A stretch of DNA of 5,424 bases from Acinetobacter wuhouensis (GTDB lineage: Bacteria; Pseudomonadota; Gammaproteobacteria; Pseudomonadales; Moraxellaceae): contig NZ_CP031713.1 in the NCBI RefSeq assembly GCF_001696605.3, positions 1 through 5,424 of the forward strand. The letters run 5' to 3'. Shown one piece after another: positions 1 through 4,630 of this stretch. The translations under genes were made by a program, and so were the position numbers. Under the pieces are notes generated by a model. The model searched no databases. It was not told the origin of the DNA and saw only the letters and a program-made list of their open reading frames with translations. Every line of letters starts with the position of its first letter. Positions within the stretch are counted from its first letter, which is position 1.

Positions 1-72
1 ATGCTCTCAACCTCTCAACTCGCCCCCAAAGCGTCGCACTTCGTGCTTTGGCTTTGGAAACGGTTGAGAGAG
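1..72 (-). other. Candidate oriV: hairpin plus G run at primer end
   Basis: Two tandem CTCTCAAC copies (4-11 and 12-19) face GGTTGAGAG (62-70), so CTCTCAACC (4-12) forms a perfect 9-bp stem. Nested inside are CCAAAGC (26-32) with GCTTTGG (51-57) and GCAC-TTC-GTGC (36-46). On the minus strand the hairpin is followed at once by GGGGGCGAG (27-19). ColE1 has the same arrangement: a hairpin, then a G run that locks the primer to its template shortly before the RNA-to-DNA switch. By that analogy the DNA start lies at the left edge or just beyond it, and the leading strand is copied towards and past position 1. The A-rich RNase H site of ColE1 is not visible inside the window. Confidence 0.45.
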
Positions 73-523
73 TTTCGGCAATACTCACCCTAAGGGCAGT
101 CATTTAAAAAAATGACACATCCCCTAAGTATTGCCGATTTACCTGTATATATTTGGCTTCGGAGCCACGTATATCGGTCGTATCCGCACATAGCTTTGCT
201 GACTATGCAGACAAGGACTCAAAGTCTTGCACTTCGCTCCACGCGCTCCCTGTCGTTACATTGCCTGTATCTCTGCGAGGGTTTCCCCAACGTACAACTT
301 AACAAGTCCTATGTAACTACTCCCAACGCTCCGCCTATGTGAAGTTCCCCTGTAAGCGGTTTAGCCTTTCGACTATAGCTACAATACGCCAGTGACACTT
401 ATTCCTACCACACGTACTGCATGCCGACCGTAAAACGGACACGCAGAAGCGGGCAAAGCTCGATCTAGGATACTTATTTGACGATTTAAAACACGAATTA
501 ACGAAGACTTATCATTTTGAGGC

Positions 524-552
524 TTGATATAAACACTGTTTATTGTGAAAAT
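524..552 (+). promoter_or_regulatory. Candidate promoter of the RNAI-like antisense RNA
   Basis: TTGATA (524-529) is followed after 17 bases by GAAAAT (547-552), which is preceded by TG at 544-545 in extended -10 position. Transcription would begin near 559. The small hairpin ATAAAC-ACT-GTTTAT (529-543) fills the spacer. The -10 is only a 4 of 6 match, so support comes mainly from its place upstream of three stem-loops and a good terminator. Confidence 0.35.
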
Positions 553-558
553 AGAGTT

Positions 559-705
559 CAGGTACCAGCCTTAGTGTGAAATCATAACGGTCGTCAAACC
601 TTATGATCTTCGTTATTAGATGGTTGTGACATCAAATAACTGCGTACCGTTGAATATAAAGCGAAAGCCCGTCGAGTTTCAATACTCGATGGGCTTTTTC
701 TTTGT
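559..705 (+). ncRNA. Candidate RNAI-like antisense RNA (replication control)
   Basis: This would be a short RNA that binds the nascent primer and limits plasmid copy number. Three stem-loops stand in a row. SL1 (581-607) pairs ATCATAA with TTATGAT, then has a bulged C588, then GGT/ACC, with a six-base loop CGTCAA (592-597). SL2 (612-640) pairs GTTATT and GATG with CATC and AATAAC across one A-A mismatch, with a seven-base loop (623-629). SL3 (664-697) is an intrinsic terminator. Two loop hairpins of about 10 bp followed by a terminator hairpin is the layout of ColE1 RNAI (about 108 nt). The start at about 559 rests on a weak promoter call. No rom/rop gene is visible. Confidence 0.5.
664..705 (+). 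terminator. Intrinsic terminator (one-directional, plus strand)
   Basis: Arms 664-677 and 684-697 pair over 14 positions with one G-T wobble and a six-base loop (TTCAAT). On the plus strand the stem runs into a T-rich tract (695-711). On the minus strand it is followed by CGCTTTATA, a poor U tract, so leftward transcription could pass. That asymmetry is what a shared RNAI terminator and RNAII 5' hairpin need. It may also slow transcripts of the gene ending at 722. Confidence 0.85.
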
Positions 706-713
706 ATTTTTAA

Positions 714-744
714 ATTAAAATTTACTTTTCTTTGTTTAAAGCAA
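714..744 (-). promoter_or_regulatory. Weak candidate promoter for the primer RNA
   Basis: On the minus strand TTGCTT (744-739) and TTTAAT (719-714, 5 of 6 to the -10 consensus) are 19 bases apart, giving a start near 707, just outside the antisense-RNA terminator, where the RNAII promoter sits in ColE1. It overlaps the 3' end of the gene ending at 722. The spacing is long and the region is AT-rich, so this is tentative. Confidence 0.3.
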
Positions 745-1537
745 ACTTTCGCTTCTTAATCACTGTAATCGGCTTTTCTTGTGGAGCCATATTTTTCTGA
801 ATGGCCACCTGCTTCATTTCTACTGGTACAGCACTATTTTCAGTAGACTTTGGACTAGATTCTTTAGGCTTCGAGTCTGTTGATTTTTGCAGAGTTGCTT
901 CTTTATTTTTAATTTTTATATAAATTTCATGTACGACAGCATTATGTTCTTTAATCTCCCTATTTTTGCTCGTTATTTTTTTATATTGTTCTTTAAAGGG
1001 CTTTATAAAATCCTTGATAGTTGATAGCAGTAGAGCTTCATCGGGGTGTATATCAGCCAGTGTTTTTGGTACTTCAATTTGCACAAAATCAATGAAATTT
1101 AAGGGAGATTTTTCAATAATCTCAGGCGTCGCAAAGCTAACAAAGTCATATCCATGATAAGAAATTACGGCATATTTCGTATTCTGCTTAATCGGATGTT
1201 TGATATATCCCCTTACGGTCGCTTCCCCCTGATCCAGTAGCTTCTTTAGATAGAAATCTTTTATTTGGTTTTCTTCAAATGCACTATTTCTATAAAACTT
1301 AATCTTCTTATTAATTTCTTCTCGTTCTTCTACATTATCCTCAGCCATAAGTCCTAACTTATTACTAAACTCAATAAATTGAGCATGATTATGTTGAGCA
1401 AGTTCAGAAGTCCAAATTAAGAGTTGTGCAAGATTATCAGACTTAATAATCTCAATATCATTTAAATCAAGCTTCTTCATTAGTGCAAGCTCTTCCTGCT
1501 TGAACTCTTTTCTTTCTAAACTTGACCGCTTCAACAT
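722..1537 (-). CDS. Unrecognised 271-residue basic protein
   Basis: I do not recognise the family. ATG at 1537 is chosen because AAGGA (1549-1545) lies seven bases upstream; the frame is open ten codons further to a TTG (1567) with no better signal. Residues 1-105 are mostly charged helix, possibly coiled coil. Residues about 106-160 look like a small beta-rich domain (around YAVISYHGYDFVSFATPEI). Residues 165-215 are helical again, and residues 216-271 are a low-complexity Lys/Ser/Pro tail ending in a very basic patch (IKKRKFALNKEK). There is no signal peptide or membrane segment, so it should be cytoplasmic, and the tail suggests nucleic-acid binding. It lies 58 bases downstream of the toxin gene on the same strand and may be co-transcribed. 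Its 3' end abuts the proposed primer promoter, so a role in replication control or segregation is possible but unproven. It does not resemble known Acinetobacter Rep proteins. Confidence 0.75.
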   Translation of the reverse strand: MLKRSSLERKEFKQEELALMKKLDLNDIEIIKSDNLAQLLIWTSELAQHNHAQFIEFSNKLGLMAEDNVEEREEINKKIKFYRNSAFEENQIKDFYLKKLLDQGEATVRGYIKHPIKQNTKYAVISYHGYDFVSFATPEIIEKSPLNFIDFVQIEVPKTLADIHPDEALLLSTIKDFIKPFKEQYKKITSKNREIKEHNAVVHEIYIKIKNKEATLQKSTDSKPKESSPKSTENSAVPVEMKQVAIQKNMAPQEKPITVIKKRKFALNKEK

Positions 1538-1595
1538 AACAACTTCCTTAACTTTTACTAATTTCAAAACATTAAAAACAATTCTGAATGGTCAC

Positions 1596-1877
1596 TTAAC
1601 CAAAAATTTCTGAATGGCTATCTAACTGGTGTAATTCTAAAACATCATCCCCTACGAGCCTATAAATCAAGACTAAATCAGGTTTAACGTGGCAATCTCG
1701 ACAATTTTTAAACTCAGCACCACCTTTTAAGGGGTGATCTAGGTATTTTTCAGGCAATGGACTATTAGCGACTAAACAGTCCAGTACCTCGGCCCATTCA
1801 GCCGTTACCAGTTCTAAATAACGTCTTTTAATATCACGTTTAAAAGAACTGGTTACGATGATCTTGCGTTTAGCCAT
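1596..1877 (-). CDS. yafQ: YafQ-family mRNA interferase toxin
   Basis: This is a RelE-superfamily endoribonuclease that would cut mRNA on the ribosome when freed from its antitoxin. Its 93 residues match the size of E. coli YafQ (92), and the C-terminal half follows it closely: KYLDHPLKGG (44-53), RDCHVKPDLVLIYRL (60-74) and HSEIFG at the end. The residues tied to catalysis in YafQ are all kept: His48, Asp61, His63, Asp67 and His88, with Phe92. It should be active. The ATG overlaps the last eight bases of the antitoxin gene, so the two are translationally coupled. A 10-base direct repeat (TTCTGAATGG on the plus strand, 1582-1591 and 1608-1617) spans its 3' end. The family call is firm; the natural target codon cannot be read from sequence. 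Confidence 0.92.
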   Translation of the reverse strand: MAKRKIIVTSSFKRDIKRRYLELVTAEWAEVLDCLVANSPLPEKYLDHPLKGGAEFKNCRDCHVKPDLVLIYRLVGDDVLELHQLDSHSEIFG

Positions 1878-2163
1878 GTGCTTCTTCCGACATTGCTTGG
1901 ATGGCTTCTTCTACTGTTTCGTACTCGGTGTACTCCCCATTTTCAATTTCTTTAAGAGATTGAAGCAACTTTGCTGCTGCTTTAGGGGTTAAAGCTGTTT
2001 CCCTTGCATAATCAAAAGACAATGGAATCGTTTTCGTTTTAACAATTTGATTCAAGAACAGTTTAAATGCCTGTGGCATGGTTAAACCGTAGTCCTCCAA
2101 AATAGGAGTAACTTTTTCTTTTAGTTCTGCCTCTAAACGCATATTGAAATTGACTGCGGACAT
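1870..2163 (-). CDS. dinJ: RelB/DinJ-family antitoxin
   Basis: This labile partner neutralises the YafQ-type toxin and represses the operon. It has 97 residues. The N-terminal part (about 1-50; VNFNMRLEAELKEKV, then LGLTMPQAF-like LTMPQAFKLFLNQIV at 27-41) is the ribbon-helix-helix DNA-binding and dimerisation region of the RelB/DinJ family. The acidic C-terminal part (about 68-97, KEIENGEYTEYETVEEAI) would wrap the basic toxin. GGAGTG (2176-2171) precedes the ATG by nine bases. The antitoxin-first order and the eight-base overlap with the toxin are typical. A palindrome upstream at 2190-2218 is the likely operator. On a plasmid this pair would act as a post-segregational killing module. Confidence 0.92.
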   Translation of the reverse strand: MSAVNFNMRLEAELKEKVTPILEDYGLTMPQAFKLFLNQIVKTKTIPLSFDYARETALTPKAAAKLLQSLKEIENGEYTEYETVEEAIQAMSEEAHG

Positions 2164-2189
2164 GGTTAATCACTCCAAAAACCAATAAT

Positions 2190-2218
2190 GTAAAGATAAT
2201 ATAAGGCATAATCTTTAC
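2190..2218 (-). promoter_or_regulatory. Operator and promoter of the toxin-antitoxin operon
   Basis: GTAAAGAT (2190-2197) and ATCTTTAC (2211-2218) form a perfect 8-bp inverted repeat separated by 13 bases. Between them, on the minus strand, TATATT (2203-2198) is a 5 of 6 match to a -10 box, placing the start near 2191 and a leader of about 28 bases before the antitoxin ATG. No good -35 is seen. Antitoxin binding here would block the promoter, the usual autoregulation of DinJ/YafQ operons. Confidence 0.6.
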
Positions 2219-2305
2219 TTTTTCATTACTTTTGATGTAAAAATATGAGTATTAAAACTCTAATTATTGGCATAACAGACTTTCAAATTTTGTTTTCGAA
2301 TTTTT

Positions 2306-2806
2306 CTATATAGGGTCGATCACACATAAATCATGATTTTTTCCATAATTGCACTGTTCTTTCATCACACGCACACATGGTTTAGATTCTTCTCCAACAG
2401 TACAACTTCGAATCTCAAGCTGAATACCATCCTCTCTTAAACTTTCAATCTTAGAAATATTCTCAAGCGGTTTGATATAAACACTGAATAACCAAATGAT
2501 GCCAAGCATAAGAATGGCAAAAATCCCCAAAACTATTGTGATGATTTTCCATGAGAATTCATTACTGGCTGATTCAATCGAGTTTTTTAAGCGTCCAAGC
2601 GCTTTAGCGGTCTTAACTAGTTCTGCTGTACCGTCCTGTAAGCCCTCATTTACCGCTTTTGATACAGTGTGATGAGTTTGCCCAGCGATAGCCCTTTGAA
2701 TGTCTTCCTTCGTGATTTGAAGCTCTTTGACAGCCTGATTGACTAGGTTCTGCTGTTGTTCTGCGACTGCCATCAGTGCATATAACTTTTTTTCATCAGG
2801 TGTCAT
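2306..2806 (-). CDS. Mobilization-operon membrane protein with four C-terminal cysteines
   Basis: No family name is certain. The 166 residues divide into a long polar helical N-terminal part (1-84, rich in Gln, Lys and Glu; likely coiled coil), one strong membrane segment (about 86-111, WKIITIVLGIFAILMLGIIW), and a C-terminal domain (112-166) with Cys135, Cys144, Cys152 and Cys161. Four evenly spaced cysteines suggest disulfides, so the tail is probably periplasmic and the N-terminus cytoplasmic. Its ATG overlaps the relaxase stop codon by four bases (ATGA), with AGAGGG eight bases upstream, so it is translationally coupled. By position and topology it could link the relaxosome to the inner membrane or to a helper transfer apparatus, much as RSF1010 MobB is thought to do. 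I see no sequence similarity to MobB that I could defend. Confidence 0.85.
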   Translation of the reverse strand: MTPDEKKLYALMAVAEQQQNLVNQAVKELQITKEDIQRAIAGQTHHTVSKAVNEGLQDGTAELVKTAKALGRLKNSIESASNEFSWKIITIVLGIFAILMLGIIWLFSVYIKPLENISKIESLREDGIQLEIRSCTVGEESKPCVRVMKEQCNYGKNHDLCVIDPI

Positions 2807-3732
2807 CGGCTCATCCCTCTAAACTTCATTGTTTTCTGTTGCTCTCGTTCTAATTTCTGCTGTTCTTTGTACTGCTGTAAGGCAAGTTGTTTGAAGCTGT
2901 CAAAATCAGCCTTAAAGCTCTCAATACCCTGTTTAATTTCTTTGTCTGAAATTGGGCTATCTTTAAGTTCTTTCAGGTCTTTTTTCGGGTCGCCTAAGTC
3001 TAGTCGCTCAAGCTCTTTATAGGCTGTACGTGACTGTTGCAAGGCTTCCCTAATTTCAGGATCTTTGGCTTGGCTTGGTAATAATTTTTTTTCAGGTTCT
3101 TTCTCTATGCCTTGCTCTTTGTAGCTTCGCATATCAATACGGCTGTCAATTTGATGTTTTTCTAAATGGCTATTGCATAAATCTGCCCATCTTTGGCGTA
3201 GGTCTTTAATATCGGTTTTTCGTTCCTGGTAACTCTTGCCTGTATTATCTTTTTTAGCTCCGCCACGTTCAGGATTTTTGCTGTTATAGCGTTTGAAATA
3301 TTGCTCTGGATCTCGTTCGATTCCATCTTGCAGACGTTCATTAAACATCAGGTGGACGTGGGGCTGATCGTTGCCGTCCATTGCTTTAGGGTTATGAATC
3401 GCAAACTGATACGGATATTTTGAGCCGATCTCGGACTGAATGAAATCCTCAACCAGTTCTAGGCGTTGCTCGGCATTCATTTCTCTAGGTAGTGCGATTT
3501 CATACTCTCGATAGGTACTGCCATTTTTGCGCTCGTAAAGGTCGGCTGCCTGCCAAAAGGTAATCGGATTATGTTCCGCCCATTTCGGCATGTTTCCATA
3601 GGCACTATGTTCGAGGTCAGTTTTAGCCTGTTCCTCTTTTTTCTTTTTTTCTTCATCCCGATCTATATATTCGGCATGCGGTGCTGCCTTGCCTGCCTTA
3701 CCGACTTTCACACTTAAACGAGCAATCGCCAT
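2803..3732 (-). CDS. mobA: MobA/MobL-family relaxase (MOBQ)
   Basis: This enzyme nicks one strand at oriT and stays covalently bound to the 5' end while it is transferred. The match to RSF1010 MobA is clear: MAIARLSVKVG at the start (MobA MAIYHLTAKTG); HAEYIDR with Tyr22 aligned to catalytic Tyr25; WQAADLYERKNG (60-71); FAIH with His113 and PHVHLMFNER (124-133) with His125 and His127, the metal-binding histidines; and DGIERDPEQYFKRYN (136-150). It has 309 residues, ending after a charged helical, probably coiled-coil tail (about 225-300), and lacks the primase domain of the longer RSF1010 MobA. The ATG shares one base with the stop of the upstream 51-residue gene (TAATG), with AGGA nine bases upstream. 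All catalytic residues are present, so it should be functional. Confidence 0.95.
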   Translation of the reverse strand: MAIARLSVKVGKAGKAAPHAEYIDRDEEKKKKEEQAKTDLEHSAYGNMPKWAEHNPITFWQAADLYERKNGSTYREYEIALPREMNAEQRLELVEDFIQSEIGSKYPYQFAIHNPKAMDGNDQPHVHLMFNERLQDGIERDPEQYFKRYNSKNPERGGAKKDNTGKSYQERKTDIKDLRQRWADLCNSHLEKHQIDSRIDMRSYKEQGIEKEPEKKLLPSQAKDPEIREALQQSRTAYKELERLDLGDPKKDLKELKDSPISDKEIKQGIESFKADFDSFKQLALQQYKEQQKLEREQQKTMKFRGMSR

Positions 3733-3887
3733 TAGGTTTTATCCTGTTCCTTTTTTCGGTTTCGTTCTTTCTTAAAAGCTCTTTGATCGAGTATCGAAGC
3801 AAGCATCATAATGATGATGAGTAGCGGTGCTGCAATCACGCCAAAAATAATATCTTTGATTTTTCCCAATACCTGTTTTAGTTGCAT
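3732..3887 (-). CDS. Small single-pass membrane protein heading the mobilization operon
   Basis: I choose the ATG at 3887 (51 residues) rather than the upstream ATG at 3923: AGGAG (3899-3895) lies seven bases before it, while the upstream ATG falls inside a 41-base hairpin and has no ribosome site. After a short basic-amphipathic start (MQLKQVLGKIKD, 1-12) comes one hydrophobic segment (about 13-32, IIFGVIAAPLLIIIMMLASI), then a strongly basic tail (residues 36-51) that should stay in the cytoplasm by the positive-inside rule. The stop overlaps the relaxase start by one base, so translation of the relaxase is probably coupled to it. A membrane anchor for the relaxosome is a plausible role; the family is unknown to me. 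Confidence 0.7.
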   Translation of the reverse strand: MQLKQVLGKIKDIIFGVIAAPLLIIIMMLASILDQRAFKKERNRKKEQDKT

Positions 3888-3910
3888 GATGTTGCTCCTA
3901 GCTTTGGTAC

Positions 3911-3951
3911 TTCTTTTTTTCATTCAATTTTCAATTGAACGAAAAAAAGAA
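3911..3951. repeat. 41-base near-perfect hairpin in the mobilization leader
   Basis: An 11-bp stem, TTCTTTTTTTC (3911-3921) with GAAAAAAAGAA (3941-3951), one A-C mismatch, then TTCAATT (3923-3929) with AATTGAA (3933-3939) and a three-base loop. It lies between the oriT and the ribosome site of the 51-residue gene, and hides the alternative ATG at 3923. All A-T pairs at the base of the stem and no terminal T run on either strand argue against a terminator. It could be a protein-binding site or an mRNA structure. Confidence 0.75.
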
Positions 3952-3962
3952 ATTTCAGGGTT

Positions 3963-3981
3963 TTAGGGATGAAGTCCCTAA
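3963..3981. repeat. Small hairpin next to oriT
   Basis: TTAGGGA (3963-3969) pairs with TCCCTAA (3975-3981) around a TGAAG loop. It lies ten bases before the oriT hairpin on the same strand and may belong to the relaxosome binding region. Confidence 0.6.
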
Positions 3982-3990
3982 CGTGATTAG

Positions 3991-4042
3991 GTTTCTCTAC
4001 GAAGTAGAGAAACGTCTAAGCGCGCCATCAAAATTTTGATGG
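3991..4042 (+). other. oriT: oriT of RSF1010 (MOBQ) type with nick region
   Basis: GTTTCTCTAC (3991-4000) pairs perfectly with GTAGAGAAAC (4004-4013) around a GAA loop, followed by CGTC and then TAAGCGCGCC (4017-4026). RSF1010 has a GTTTCTC-GAA-GAGAAAC hairpin followed by TAAGTGCGCC, nicked within the GCGCC. By this alignment the nick would be near 4024/4025 on the plus strand. An 18-base perfect palindrome, CCATCAAAATTTTGATGG (4025-4042), starts right at the predicted nick; RSF1010 has no such element that I recall. The transferred strand would have its 5' end here, so positions rising from 4025 enter the recipient first. The adjacent relaxase of the same family supports the call; the exact nick base is inferred. 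Confidence 0.85.
4003..4031 (-). promoter_or_regulatory. Candidate promoter of the mobilization operon, over the nick site
   Basis: On the minus strand TTGATG (4031-4026) is 17 bases from TCTACT (4008-4003), each a 4 of 6 match. A start near 3996 would give a leader of about 110 bases containing the hairpins at 3963-3981 and 3911-3951. RSF1010 mob promoters also lie in its oriT and are repressed by relaxosome proteins. The match is weak, and position is the main support. Confidence 0.3.
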
Positions 4043-4139
4043 AAGTACAGGCGACAATCTCTAGAACGAACTTTAACAAAATTGCGGACATTAGACGTAA
4101 TTATTTTGTTATCGTTCTTTGATAATTGAGCCTGTACTT
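4043..4139. repeat. Long interrupted foldback between oriT and the TraD-family gene
   Basis: Four nested inverted repeats share one axis: AAGTACAGGC (4043-4052) with GCCTGTACTT (4130-4139); CAAT (4055-4058) with ATTG (4125-4128); AGAACGA (4063-4069) with TCGTTCT (4112-4118); and TAACAAAAT (4074-4082) with ATTTTGTTA (4103-4111). In total 30 base pairs form around a 20-base loop. It starts one base after the nick palindrome. It could be a relaxosome or accessory-protein site, a single-strand priming site, or the operator of the rightward genes; a GATAAT at 4121-4126 is the only -10-like box I see and has no -35. Confidence 0.7.
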
Positions 4140-4167
4140 TTGCGGTACCTTACTTGAGGAATTGAAT

Positions 4168-4593
4168 ATGACTAATGAATGGCTTTCTGAAAAAATCACC
4201 TACATTTCTGCTTTAAAAAATCCAAATGATGCTCAAAAACTTTTATTAGAATTAGCTCAAATCCAATACCGTACCCCCGACCAAGAAAAAAAGTTAAATG
4301 CCCTGATCAAAGCTGAAAAAGCTATGGAGCGAGCAAATAAACAAAAGGTGGCAGTTAAAAAATTGTTGAATGCTGAAAAGGAAGCCGAACGTAAAGCTCG
4401 TACTCGTCACCTCATTCAATTAGGAGCTTTATTTGAGATTGCTAACCTGGATAAGCGAGATCCTGCAGAATTGCTAGGAGTGCTTTTGAAAACTGCTGAG
4501 ATAGATCCAAACGATATGAAATGGCAAATTTGGAAAGAATTAGGCTTAGAAACTTTAAGTGAACGCAACCAAAGTAAAAAACACACTAATTAG
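4168..4593 (+). CDS. traD: TraD-family mobilization accessory protein (not the coupling ATPase)
   Basis: A small cytoplasmic helical protein of the 'conjugal transfer protein TraD' family found beside MobA/MobL relaxases, presumed to act in the relaxosome. Residues about 20-78 are a charged helix, probably coiled coil. Residues 75-106 carry the family signature, RKARTRHLIQLGALFEIANL followed by DPAELLGVLL. ATG at 4168 is chosen because GAGGA (4156-4160) lies seven bases upstream; the frame is open to a TTG at 4126, but that lies inside the foldback arm. At 141 residues the length is normal. It is not related to the large ATPase TraD of F. It is divergent from the relaxase operon across oriT, so one region could control both. 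Two unknown genes follow on the same strand. Confidence 0.85.
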   Translation: MTNEWLSEKITYISALKNPNDAQKLLLELAQIQYRTPDQEKKLNALIKAEKAMERANKQKVAVKKLLNAEKEAERKARTRHLIQLGALFEIANLDKRDPAELLGVLLKTAEIDPNDMKWQIWKELGLETLSERNQSKKHTN

Positions 4594-4594
4594 T

Positions 4595-4600
4595 TATAAT
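4595..4600 (+). promoter_or_regulatory. Isolated consensus -10 box before the membrane-protein gene
   Basis: TATAAT directly follows the TraD-family stop codon (4591-4593), 30 bases before the next ATG. No -35 or extended -10 is visible, so this may be chance in AT-rich sequence; it could give the two downstream genes their own transcript. Confidence 0.25.
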
Positions 4601-4630
4601 TTAATTATTTAAAGTCCAAACATTAAGAAT

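Larger units (their letters stand above)
1..707 (-). ncRNA. Candidate RNAII-like replication primer (ColE1-type)
   Basis: This would be the preprimer transcript that stays hybridised to its template and is cut by RNase H to start leading-strand DNA synthesis. Read on the minus strand, short motifs recalled from the pBR322/ColE1 primer recur in order: TGGCG (391-387), GGCGGAGCG followed by a GGG (335-327, ColE1 GGCGCAGCGG), GAGATAC (273-267), and GGGGGCGAG (27-19, ColE1 GGGGGGCGGAG). The first two gaps are 56 and 62 bases, against about 54 and 72 in ColE1 as I remember it. Many hairpins are visible: 75-85 with 127-137 (11 bp) enclosing 99-105 with 110-116; 147-174; and 255-261 with 311-317, enclosing a minus-strand GGG-GAAA-CCC tetraloop hairpin at 279-287. 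No protein initiator is encoded nearby, which fits. The exact start and end are inferred. It could instead be another large structured RNA. Confidence 0.55.

Noticed and set aside
112..342. 76-codon plus-strand reading frame in the structured region
   Set aside because: Its ATG lies inside the stem at 99-116 with no ribosome site, its composition is unlike protein (rich in Ser, Leu, Thr and Arg runs), and the region is better explained as origin RNA.
966..1157. 63-codon plus-strand frame
   Set aside because: Antisense shadow of the 271-residue gene, with no ribosome site.
1538..1567. Upstream TTG start for the 271-residue protein
   Set aside because: The internal ATG at 1537 has AAGGA at ideal spacing; the TTG has no such signal.
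2247..2260. GAGT/ACTC hairpin followed by T-rich sequence on the minus strand, as a terminator for the mobilization operon
   Set aside because: Only four base pairs with an AT loop; too weak to call, so no terminator is assigned after 2306.
2182..2270. CCAATAAT/ATTATTGG inverted repeat around the toxin-antitoxin control region
   Set aside because: Eight AT-rich bases 73 apart are likely by chance, and the repeat does not match the operator.
4126..4167. Upstream TTG start for the TraD-family gene
   Set aside because: It runs through the foldback arm and lacks a ribosome site, while the ATG at 4168 has GAGGA seven bases away.
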